A stretch of 33,006 nt of DNA from Beijerinckiaceae bacterium. Lineage in GTDB: Bacteria > Pseudomonadota > Alphaproteobacteria > Rhizobiales > Beijerinckiaceae. Below, one piece after another: positions 19,538-27,295 of this stretch (position 1 is the stretch's first letter; each line of letters begins with the position of its first letter). The DNA lies in the NCBI GenBank assembly GCA_019747375.1, contig JAIEQX010000285.1, forward strand, positions 1 to 33,006, written 5' to 3'. The position numbers and the translations under genes are program-made. The notes beneath the pieces were generated by a model. It made no database searches and was not told the origin of the DNA. It saw nothing but the letters and a program-made list of their open reading frames with translations.

Positions 19538-21664
19538 ATGGTCCCCCGTCGCAAGCGTCTGTTCGGCAGCACGTTTCTCCTGTCCCTGCCGGTCGCGTCC
19601 CTCCCGGCGCTTGCCCAGACGACGGAACTTCCCGAGATCGTCGTGACCTCGCCGTCGCCGATCTTCACCCGCGCGCCCCAAAATGGCGCGGGCGTTCCGG
19701 GCGCGCCGCCCGCCGGCGCACTTCAGGTGGCGACCGACACGTTCGCCCCCGTCACGATCGTGTCGCGCGACGAGATCGAGCGCGACGCGCCGCGCACGCT
19801 CGGGGACGCCCTCGCGGACAAGCCCGGCATCGCGGGTTCGTCGTTCACGGCAGGCGCCAACCGGCCGATCATCCGCGGTCTCGACAATGTCCGCGTGCGC
19901 ATCCAGGAAAACGGCGTCGGCTCGCAGGATGTCTCGGAGCTCGGCGAAGATCACGGCGTGCCGATCGATCCGCTGGCCGCCGACCAGATCGAGGTGATCC
20001 GCGGCCCGGCGACATTGCGCTATGGCTCGCAGGCCATCGGGGGCGTGGTCAGCGCCACCAACAATCGCATTCCGACCTTCATTCCGGTGAACGGCTATCT
20101 GGGGCGGATCACCGGCAGCCTCGGGTCGGTCGACAGCGCGCGCGACGCCGCCGCCTCGATCGACGCGGGCGCCGGGCAGGTCGCCGTTCACGCGGATGGC
20201 TTCGTGCGCCGCGCCGGCGATTACGACACGCCGCGGGGCCGGCAGGCCAACACGGCCGTCGCCGCGCAGGGAGGCTCGATTGGCGCCTCCTATCTTTTCG
20301 ATCGTGGGTTCTTCGGCGTGTCGCTGACGCATTACGAAGCCATCTATGGCATTCCCGGCGCCGAGGCGGCGGCCAGCCGCACGCGCATCGACATGGCGCA
20401 GAACAAGGCGCAGGCGCGCGGCGAATACAGGCCGGAAAGCGGGCCCTTCGAGGCCGTCCGCCTCTGGCTCGGCGCGACCGACTACAAGCACGACGAACGC
20501 AGCGTCGAGAACGGCGTCGACGGCGTCGGCGCCACTTTCAAGAACCGCGAGATCGAAGGCCGTCTCGAAGCGCAGCATGCGCCGCTGGCGACCGGCTTCG
20601 GGACGTTGCGCGGCGCGGTGGGCGTCCAGTTTGGCGCTCGCAATCTCAGCACGGCCGGGGAGGCCGGCGGGCTGATCGCCCCGGCCCGCACCCGCACCGC
20701 CGCCACCTATCTGTTCGAGGAGCTCGAGCTTTCCCCGACCTTGCGTTTTCAGGCCGCCGGCCGCATCGAACATGCGGCTGTGTCGGGAACCGCGACGGAT
20801 TTTCCGGCGGACTTCCTGCCCGGCCCCGTGGCGCCGGTCGAGAGCGCGTCGCGCCGCGCCTTCACGCCGGGCAGCGTCAGTTTCGGCGTGCTGAAGACGC
20901 TTCCCATGCAGGTCGTCGCCAGCCTCAATGCGCAATATGTCGAGCGCGCGCCTTCCGCCCCCGAACTGTTCTCGCGCGGACCCCACGACGCCACCGCGAC
21001 CTTCGAAATCGGAGATCCGAATCTCAGGAAGGAAATCGCCCGCACGGTGGAATTCGCGCTCCGCCGAAAGGAGGGGCCGCTGCGCTTCGACGCGTCGCTC
21101 TACGCCACGCGCTACACCGGCTTCATCTACAAGCGGCTCACGGGCGTCCTGTGCGGCGACGACTTTTCCACCTGCGGAGCCGATCCCGAATTGCAGCAGA
21201 TCGTCTATTCGCAGCAAAATGCGAAATTCCACGGTCTCGACCTTGCGGTTCAGTACGACGCTTTCGCGCTGGGCGACGGCATGTTCGGCGTCGACGGGCG
21301 TTATGATTTCGTCCGCGCCCGCTTCGACGACGGAACCAACGTTCCGCGCATTCCGCCGCATCGCCTCGGCGCCGGAGTCTTCTGGCGCAATCAGGCGTGG
21401 TTCGCCCGCCTGGGTCTCCTGCATGCTTTCGCGCATGACAAGACCGCCCCGCTCGAAACACGCACGCCGGGCTACAATCTGCTGAAGGCGGAGCTGAGCT
21501 ACACGCACAAGCTCGCCAAAGGCGCGGGCGCGCAATCCGTCACCATGAGCCTCGTGGGCGACAACCTGCTCAACGCCGAGGTGCGCCACTCGACCTCGTT
21601 CAAGAAGGACGAAGTGCTGATGCCCGGCCGCACCGTCCGGGCCGCCATGACGGTGAGGTTCTGA
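19538..21664 (+). CDS. TonB-dependent outer-membrane receptor, ZnuD-like (predicted zinc uptake)
   Basis: Signal peptide MVPRRKRLFGSTFLLSLPVASLPALAQT; TonB box-like LPEIVVT; plug DALADKPGIAGSSFTAGANRPIIRGLDNVRVRIQENGVGSQDVSELGEDHGVPIDPLAADQIEVIRGPATLRYGSQAIGGVV; C-terminal ...VRAAMTVRF. Alternative GTG start at 19523. Confidence 0.92.
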   Translation: MVPRRKRLFGSTFLLSLPVASLPALAQTTELPEIVVTSPSPIFTRAPQNGAGVPGAPPAGALQVATDTFAPVTIVSRDEIERDAPRTLGDALADKPGIAGSSFTAGANRPIIRGLDNVRVRIQENGVGSQDVSELGEDHGVPIDPLAADQIEVIRGPATLRYGSQAIGGVVSATNNRIPTFIPVNGYLGRITGSLGSVDSARDAAASIDAGAGQVAVHADGFVRRAGDYDTPRGRQANTAVAAQGGSIGASYLFDRGFFGVSLTHYEAIYGIPGAEAAASRTRIDMAQNKAQARGEYRPESGPFEAVRLWLGATDYKHDERSVENGVDGVGATFKNREIEGRLEAQHAPLATGFGTLRGAVGVQFGARNLSTAGEAGGLIAPARTRTAATYLFEELELSPTLRFQAAGRIEHAAVSGTATDFPADFLPGPVAPVESASRRAFTPGSVSFGVLKTLPMQVVASLNAQYVERAPSAPELFSRGPHDATATFEIGDPNLRKEIARTVEFALRRKEGPLRFDASLYATRYTGFIYKRLTGVLCGDDFSTCGADPELQQIVYSQQNAKFHGLDLAVQYDAFALGDGMFGVDGRYDFVRARFDDGTNVPRIPPHRLGAGVFWRNQAWFARLGLLHAFAHDKTAPLETRTPGYNLLKAELSYTHKLAKGAGAQSVTMSLVGDNLLNAEVRHSTSFKKDEVLMPGRTVRAAMTVRF

Positions 21665-21689
21665 GACGGATCGTCGAAAATCCGGCCGA

Positions 21690-21720
21690 TTGGCAAGCCG
21701 GGTTCGTAACTGTATAACAT
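21690..21720 (+). promoter_or_regulatory. Candidate promoter with overlapping Zur-box-like operator (site 2)
   Basis: TTGGCA (21690-21695) - 17 nt - TATAAC (21713-21718); operator-like TCGTAACTGTATAACAT at 21704-21720 matches site 1 at 13 of 17 positions. Confidence 0.65.
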
Positions 21721-21754
21721 ATGCATCTCATCTCCTTCGCACCCCGGGCTCCAC

Positions 21755-21949
21755 GTGCCGACAGCGCTCGATCATTCCGGCCACCATCACGGCCCAGGCC
21801 ATGAGCATGCCCACGCCCATGCTCCGCACGCCCGGCCTGCGGTCCGGCTGCGGCCGTCCTGGATGCGCCATTCGCTGGCGCGACGGCTGATGATCGTCGC
21901 CGGCCTCCTGGTTCCGCTCTGGCTCGCCGTCCTGTGGGCGCTCGGATGA
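21755..21949 (+). CDS. His-rich small single-TM protein, first gene of zinc ABC operon
   Basis: GTG start: MPTALDHSGHHHGPGHEHAHAHAPHARPAVRLRPSWMRHSLARRLMIVAGLLVPLWLAVLWALG. ATGA overlap with the next gene (ATPase ATG at 21946). Confidence 0.72.
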   Translation: MPTALDHSGHHHGPGHEHAHAHAPHARPAVRLRPSWMRHSLARRLMIVAGLLVPLWLAVLWALG

Positions 21950-22770
21950 CCGGCTCCGCGCACCATCGCGTCCACAGGTCAGGGGCCTCGATCCATTTCG
22001 AGGATCTGACGCTGGGCTACGACCGCCATCCGGCGGTCCATCATCTCAGCGGCTCGATCGAGGCCGGGAGCCTGCTCGCCATCGTGGGTCCCAACGGCGC
22101 TGGCAAGTCGACCCTGCTCAAGGGCATCGTCGGCGCCCTGACGCCGCTGCACGGCAGCGTCTCGATCCGGGATGGCGCCTCGCCGGTGGAGACGCGCGCG
22201 CGTCTGGCCTATCTGCCGCAGGTCAGCGCCATCGATCATACCTTTCCGATCTGCGTCTTCGATCTGGTGGCGACCGGCCTCTGGCGCCGGTCCGGGCTCT
22301 TCGGCGGCGTCGGCCGCAAGGATTGCGATGCGGTGGAGCAGGCGCTGGCGGCCGTCGGCCTCACCGGCTTCGAGCGCCGCGAAATCGGCAAGCTGTCGGG
22401 CGGGCAATTGCAGCGCGCGCTCTTCGCCCGCCTGCTGCTGCAGGACGCCGACATCATTTTGCTCGACGAACCGCTGACGGCGATCGACAGCAAGACCGCG
22501 GCCGACCTGCTTGATCTCGTGCGGCGCTGGCACAGCGAGCACCGCACCGTCGTGGCGGTGCTGCACGATATGGCGCTGGTGCGCGAAATCTTTCCGCAGA
22601 CGCTCATGATGGCGCGCGAACTCGTCGCCTATGGCCGCACGTCCGACGTGCTGACGCCCGAAAACCTGCTGGCCGCGCGCCGCATGATCGAGGCTTTCGA
22701 CGAATCCGCGCATGTCTGCGCGGTGGATGACGGCGCGCGGCCGCAGGCGGCCGACAGGAAGGCGTCATGA
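21946..22770 (+). CDS. znuC: Zinc/metal ABC transporter ATP-binding protein, ZnuC-like
   Basis: Walker A GPNGAGKST, LPQVSAIDHTFPICVFDLVATG, signature LSGGQLQRALFARLLLQDADIILLDEPLTAID. Family is metal ABC; zinc specificity inferred from the Zur-like boxes and gene context. Confidence 0.9.
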   Translation: MTGSAHHRVHRSGASIHFEDLTLGYDRHPAVHHLSGSIEAGSLLAIVGPNGAGKSTLLKGIVGALTPLHGSVSIRDGASPVETRARLAYLPQVSAIDHTFPICVFDLVATGLWRRSGLFGGVGRKDCDAVEQALAAVGLTGFERREIGKLSGGQLQRALFARLLLQDADIILLDEPLTAIDSKTAADLLDLVRRWHSEHRTVVAVLHDMALVREIFPQTLMMARELVAYGRTSDVLTPENLLAARRMIEAFDESAHVCAVDDGARPQAADRKAS

Positions 22771-23639
22771 CGGTCTATGACGCCCTGGTGGCGCCCTTCG
22801 TCGAATTCGAATTCATGCGCCGCGCGCTCGTCGGCTCGATCGCGCTGGCGCTCGGCGCCGGTCCTGTCGGCGTGTTCCTGATGCTGCGCCGCATGAGCCT
22901 GTTCGGCGACGCCATGGCGCACGCCATCCTGCCCGGGGCGGCGCTCGGCTATCTGGTGGGCGGACTGTCCCTCACCGCCATGACGGCCGGCGGCCTCGTG
23001 GCGGGCTTCATCGTGGTCATGCTGGCGGGCCTGGTGGCGCGCAACACGTCGGTGAAGGAAGACGCCTCGCTGGCGGCCTTCTATCTCGTGTCGCTGGCGC
23101 TCGGCGTCACCATCGTGTCGTTGAAGGGCTCGAATATCGATCTCCTGCATGTGCTGTTCGGCTCCGTGCTGGCGCTCGACGACGCAGCCCTGGTCCTGCT
23201 GGCCTCGATTTCCTCCCTCACGCTCGTGGTGCTGGCGCTGATCTACCGGCCGCTGGTGCTCGAATGCGTGGATCCGAGCTTCCTGCAATCCGTCAGCCGT
23301 TCGGGCGGGCCGGTCCATCTCGTCTTTCTGGCGCTGGTGGTGATGAACCTCGTGGGCGGGTTCAACGCGCTCGGCACGCTGCTGGCCGTCGGCATCATGA
23401 TGCTGCCCGCAGTGGCGTCGCGCTTCTGGGCGAATGAACTCACCGGCATGATCTGCGCCGCGACCCTGATCGGCATCTTGTCGAGCGTCGCCGGGCTGAT
23501 CGCCTCCTATCATCTCGGCCTGCCGTCCGGTCCCACCATCATTCTGGCGGCCGGCTTCGCCTATATGGCCTCGCTCGCCTTCGGGCCGAACGGCGGCCTC
23601 GTCCTGCGCCTCATCCCCCGTCGTCACCTCGAAGCCTGA
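22767..23639 (+). CDS. znuB: Zinc/metal ABC transporter permease, ZnuB-like
   Basis: EFEFMRRALVGSIALALGAGPVGVFLMLRRMSLFGDAMAHAILPGAALGYLVGG, LVGGFNALGTLLAVGIMMLPAVASRFW: ABC-3 family. ATGA overlap with the upstream ATPase gene. Confidence 0.93.
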   Translation: MTVYDALVAPFVEFEFMRRALVGSIALALGAGPVGVFLMLRRMSLFGDAMAHAILPGAALGYLVGGLSLTAMTAGGLVAGFIVVMLAGLVARNTSVKEDASLAAFYLVSLALGVTIVSLKGSNIDLLHVLFGSVLALDDAALVLLASISSLTLVVLALIYRPLVLECVDPSFLQSVSRSGGPVHLVFLALVVMNLVGGFNALGTLLAVGIMMLPAVASRFWANELTGMICAATLIGILSSVAGLIASYHLGLPSGPTIILAAGFAYMASLAFGPNGGLVLRLIPRRHLEA

Positions 23640-23668
23640 AGGCTGCCGCCCTCATGAAAGGTTCGATC

Positions 23669-24589
23669 ATGCTTCATCGTCGCAACGTTATAACAAAACT
23701 CGTCGTCCTGTCGCTCATGGCGGCCCTTCCGACACTCGCGCAGGCCGAGCCGCGCCTGCGCGTCGTCGCCACCCTGTCGATCGTCGGCGACATGGTCGCG
23801 CAGGTCGGCGGCGAGGATGTCGAGGTCTCCACCCTGGTGGGTCCGGAAGGCGACGCCCATGTCTTCCAGCCGTCCCCCGCCGACGCCCGCAAGATCGCCG
23901 ATGCGAAGCTCGTTTTCGTCAACGGCCTCGGGCTCGAGGGCTGGATGGCGCGCCTGGTCAAGGCGTCGGGCGGCAAGGCGCCGTCCATCACTGTGTCGAA
24001 GGGCGTCAAGGCGATCCGCGAGAAGGAGCCGGCCGGCAAGCATGGCGGGCACGATCACGGCGCGCTCGACCCGCATGCCTGGCAGGACGTCGGCAACGCA
24101 AAGATCTACGTGGCCAACATCCGCGACGCGCTCGTGCAGGCCGATCCGGAAGGCCGTGCGCGCTACGAGCGAAACGCCGGCGCCTATCTGGAGAAGCTCG
24201 ACGCCCTCGACGCCGAAGTGCGCGACACGCTGAAAAAGATTCCGGCCGCCAACCGCCGCATCATCACCACGCATGACGCGTTCGGCTATTACAGCCGGGC
24301 CTATGGCATGACCTTCATCGCCCCGCAGGGCGTTTCCACCGAGGCCGAGGCCTCGTCGCGCGACGTCGCCCGCATCATCCGGCAGATCAAGGCCGAGAAG
24401 GTCCCGGCGGTGTTTCTCGAAAACATCTCGGACGCCCGCCTGATCACCCAGATCGCCCGCGAAACGCAGACCAGGATCGGCGAGAAGGTCTATTCCGACT
24501 CTCTTTCGGCCGCCGGCGGACCGGCCGCCACCTATATCGACATGATCCGCCACAACACGCGCGCCTTCGCGACGGCGCTCGGCGGCTGA
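23669..24589 (+). CDS. znuA: Zinc/metal ABC transporter substrate-binding protein, ZnuA-like
   Basis: Signal peptide MLHRRNVITKLVVLSLMAALPTLAQA; VVATLSIVGDMVAQVGGEDVEVSTLVGPEGDAHVFQPSPAD; His-rich KHGGHDHGALDPHAWQD; ITTHDAFGYYSRAYGM. Alternative start at 23654. Confidence 0.93.
   Translation: MLHRRNVITKLVVLSLMAALPTLAQAEPRLRVVATLSIVGDMVAQVGGEDVEVSTLVGPEGDAHVFQPSPADARKIADAKLVFVNGLGLEGWMARLVKASGGKAPSITVSKGVKAIREKEPAGKHGGHDHGALDPHAWQDVGNAKIYVANIRDALVQADPEGRARYERNAGAYLEKLDALDAEVRDTLKKIPAANRRIITTHDAFGYYSRAYGMTFIAPQGVSTEAEASSRDVARIIRQIKAEKVPAVFLENISDARLITQIARETQTRIGEKVYSDSLSAAGGPAATYIDMIRHNTRAFATALGG
23680..23696 (+). promoter_or_regulatory. Intragenic Zur-box-like sequence within znuA codons 4-10 (site 3)
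   Basis: TCGCAACGTTATAACAA shares the 12-nt core AACGTTATAACA exactly with site 1 and matches it at 13 of 17 positions overall. Confidence 0.55.
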
Positions 24590-24949
24590 TCAGCGCCGGC
24601 GGGCAGGTCTCTGGGCAGGTCTCTGGGCAGCTCTCTGGCCAGGTCGCCGGGCGGAAGAGGCCGCGGGCGGCGGCTCCGGGGTCCTGTCGATGACCAGTTC
24701 GAACATGTCGGGGGAGAAGCACGGCTCCTCCTCGCCCACGTGATCGTGCTGGTACGTCTGGTTCTGCAACTCCAGGAAGCGCAGCCCCTCGCCATGCGCG
24801 GGCGTCTCCACCACCTCCCGGACCGTGTAGACCCGGCCCTCGACGGGCAGGCTCAGCTCGCTGAGGAAATACGGAAGATCGACGTCAAGTCGTTGAATCG
24901 TCTGGAGGCAACGCACCTTGTCGCCTTTCAGGAACCGGATCCGAGCCAT
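24590..24949 (-). CDS. Conserved-looking hypothetical protein with low-complexity Arg/Gln/Ala C-terminal tail
   Basis: MARIRFLKGDKVRCLQTIQRLDVDLPYFLSELSLPVEGRVYTVREVVETPAHGEGLRFLELQNQTYQHDHVGEEEPCFSPDMFELVIDRTPEPPP...PGQRAAQRPAQRPARRR. Confidence 0.65.
   Translation of the reverse strand: MARIRFLKGDKVRCLQTIQRLDVDLPYFLSELSLPVEGRVYTVREVVETPAHGEGLRFLELQNQTYQHDHVGEEEPCFSPDMFELVIDRTPEPPPAASSARRPGQRAAQRPAQRPARRR
24601..24648. repeat. Four tandem 12-nt repeats in coding sequence
   Basis: GGGCAGGTCTCT / GGGCAGGTCTCT / GGGCAGCTCTCT / GGCCAGGTCGCC; in frame with the C-terminal tail of the - strand CDS. Confidence 0.85.
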
Positions 24950-25154
24950 GGTTCTCCACGATCCTGAATCTTAACAACAGGTTGACTCCGGGCCCCGCCG
25001 GATGGCACGAATCACCCGCCACAAGGCTTGGCCACAGTCAATCCGAAAACAAGCGCCTTGAAGTTTTATGCCCAAGGTGCCGGATTCTGGCCGCACTGCG
25101 CGTCTAAGCCGTTCCTGGCGACGAGCGCAGCCCAGCCACTGGAGAGTAGACGCG

Positions 25155-26549
25155 TTGAAGATTTTGAAACGACAGACCGCAGAAAACGTTCGATCCGTGT
25201 CCGAAGAACCCGCCCGGGTCCGGCATGAATTGAAAAAATCCAAGACCGGCAATCAATTCGCCGGTTTCGCGGTCCGCTCGCTCCTGGTCAGCGGCCTCAT
25301 GGCTTCGGGCTCCATGGCGGCCCTGTCCTCCTTCGGGCCGGCCGCCGACGCGCCCCGGCCCGTGCGCGCTTCGCTGGCCCCGGTTTTCGTTCAGGCCCCC
25401 GGCCAGTCCGGCAAGGCGCAGAACGTCGCGCCGGCCAGGATCGCGAGTGACGCCGCCGCCAGGGCGGATGTAGCCAAGGCGGAACTGGCCAAGGCGGAAG
25501 TGGCCAAGGTGGAGCTGGCCAAGGCGGAGGCCGCCAAGGTCGAGGCGTCAAGGCTCGACGCCGCAAGGTCCGCCGACATCAGGCTCGCGGCCCTGAAGGC
25601 CACGGACGCCCATCTCGCCGCCGAGACGCTGAAGAACGAAAGCCAGAAGACCGAGCAGGCGCGCGTCGCGCTCGCCGCCCGACTGGTCGATTTCGCCCGC
25701 GAGGCCGCGCTGGCCCGCCAGGAACTGGCGGAAAGCGCCGTCACCGTGATGGCCGCCACCGCGCCAGCGTCCGGCAAGGGCGTCACCGGCGCGCCGGACT
25801 ACGGTTTCTCGAAACTCTTCGACAGCATCATCACCGCCAAGCCCGATGAACTCGGCCTGTCGCAGGACATCATGAAATTCGGCCCGATGCGCGTGCGTCA
25901 GGATCTCGTCGGCACGATCGTGCGCGCCGCCAAGGTCACGGGCTCCGATCCCGTTCTGCTGATGGCCATCGCCGACAAGGAATCGAGCTTCTCGACATCG
26001 GTCGGCGCCTCGACGTCTTCGGCCGTCGGCCTGTTCCAGTTCGTCGAAGGCACCTGGCTCACCGTCGTGCGCCAGTTCGGCGCGCGTCATGGCCTCGCGA
26101 AAGAAGCCGCGCTCCTCGACGGATCGGAAGAGCTCTCCGGCAAGGATCGCGCCCGCATCCTCGAAATGCGCAAGGACCCGTATCTCTCGGCGCTGCTGGC
26201 GTCGGAAATGCTCAAGCGAGACACCAACGACATCGCCGCGAAGCTCGGCCGCGACCTGACGCCGGAAGAAATCTATCTCGCGCATTTCTTCGGGCCGTAT
26301 GACGCCTACAAGTTCCTCGACAAGGTCGATACGGAGCCCAAGCTCGTCGCCGCCAAGCTGCTGCCGCGTCCCGCCCGCGCCAACCGGCCGATCTTCTATG
26401 CGCGCAGCGGACGCAAGTCGAAGGGACTGTCCGTCGGCGAGGTGCACAAGAAGATCGAGACCGCCATGGGCCTGCGTCTGGATCGCTATCGCGACGTCAC
26501 CAATTCCATCTCCAACGTCACCGCCTACGCGCCGACGGCGGCGCGCTGA
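25155..26549 (+). CDS. Lytic transglycosylase (SLT-domain) protein
   Basis: C-terminal domain: DLVGTIVRAAKVTGSDPVLLMAIADKESSFSTSVGASTSSAVGLFQFVEGTWLTVVRQFGARHGL (catalytic ES, GLFQF). TTG at 25155 has GGAGAG 8 nt upstream; ORF track start is 25068. Confidence 0.82.
   Translation: MKILKRQTAENVRSVSEEPARVRHELKKSKTGNQFAGFAVRSLLVSGLMASGSMAALSSFGPAADAPRPVRASLAPVFVQAPGQSGKAQNVAPARIASDAAARADVAKAELAKAEVAKVELAKAEAAKVEASRLDAARSADIRLAALKATDAHLAAETLKNESQKTEQARVALAARLVDFAREAALARQELAESAVTVMAATAPASGKGVTGAPDYGFSKLFDSIITAKPDELGLSQDIMKFGPMRVRQDLVGTIVRAAKVTGSDPVLLMAIADKESSFSTSVGASTSSAVGLFQFVEGTWLTVVRQFGARHGLAKEAALLDGSEELSGKDRARILEMRKDPYLSALLASEMLKRDTNDIAAKLGRDLTPEEIYLAHFFGPYDAYKFLDKVDTEPKLVAAKLLPRPARANRPIFYARSGRKSKGLSVGEVHKKIETAMGLRLDRYRDVTNSISNVTAYAPTAAR
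25480..25554 (+). repeat. 15-nt in-frame tandem repeat encoding AKxEx pentapeptides
   Basis: Protein reads AKAEL-AKAEV-AKVEL-AKAEA-AKVEA, encoded by gccaaggcggaactg-like units within the transglycosylase gene. Boundaries approximate. Confidence 0.7.
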
Positions 26550-27164
26550 TCATCGCGCGGTAGACGGCGCCTCTCCGGCGGCCGTCTGCGGCTGCTTGTA
26601 GAGCGGGATGACGCGCACGTTGCGGTCGTCGCGGGGACGGGTCTGGCCCGGCTCGATGGCCGGCGCCGACACGCTCGCGGGTTTGACCGCCGGACTTGCC
26701 TGGGCCGGCGCGGCGCGGTCGTCCGGTCGCGCGGAGCGGTCGGTCAGCGGCGGACCGGCGACATTTTCCTGAACGGCCTGCGGCTTCGTGGCGACCTGCT
26801 TGACGGTCTTGTTGCGCGGCTTCGCCTTCGGCTTCTTCACGCGCTGAATGTCACGAACGACATGCTGCGGATCGATGACGAGTCGCTGGCGCGCCCGCGA
26901 CTCGCCTTCATATTCGTAGACGAGACGCTGATCGTCTTCGACGCGGCGCAGCCGACGCACATTGCCTTCGTAAGGCGCGATGGACGCTCGTCCCTCCAGC
27001 GGTTCGAGCGTGCCGGGCCGCACGTAGACGATGCGGTCTCCGGGCCTGATCTCTTCATATTGCGCCATGGCGGCGCCGCTCGATGCAAGCGAAGCGCCGA
27101 GCGCCGCAAGGGCCAACAGGCCGGTGTGCAGCAAAGCTTTCGTCGCCGTCCGTTGATGCGCCAT
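26550..27164 (-). CDS. Hypothetical exported protein
   Basis: Signal peptide MAHQRTATKALLHTGLLALAALGASLASSGAAMAQ; then YEEIRPGDRIVYVRPGTLEPLEGRASIAPYEGNVRRLRRVEDDQRLVYEYEGE and a low-complexity Pro/Ala/Lys tail. Confidence 0.7.
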   Translation of the reverse strand: MAHQRTATKALLHTGLLALAALGASLASSGAAMAQYEEIRPGDRIVYVRPGTLEPLEGRASIAPYEGNVRRLRRVEDDQRLVYEYEGESRARQRLVIDPQHVVRDIQRVKKPKAKPRNKTVKQVATKPQAVQENVAGPPLTDRSARPDDRAAPAQASPAVKPASVSAPAIEPGQTRPRDDRNVRVIPLYKQPQTAAGEAPSTAR

Positions 27165-27295
27165 GCCTGAGAAATCCCCACTGTAGAATTGCTCCAGACA
27201 ACGCGTCAGCCACCGCCATGGTTGCGCCCGTCGCGCTTGTCTGGACGCGGGGCGTGCGTGCTCCTATCGTGGCGCCTCACGTCGGGAGGGTTTGG

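Noticed and set aside
19415-21589. 724-aa antisense ORF opposite the TonB-dependent receptor
   Set aside because: Shadow ORF; the opposite strand encodes an unambiguous TonB-dependent receptor with signal peptide and plug motifs.
25297-25566. Trp/Pro repeat protein (PPWPAPPWPLPPWPVPPW) on the - strand
   Set aside because: Antisense of the AKxEx repeat in the transglycosylase gene; no independent start or context support.
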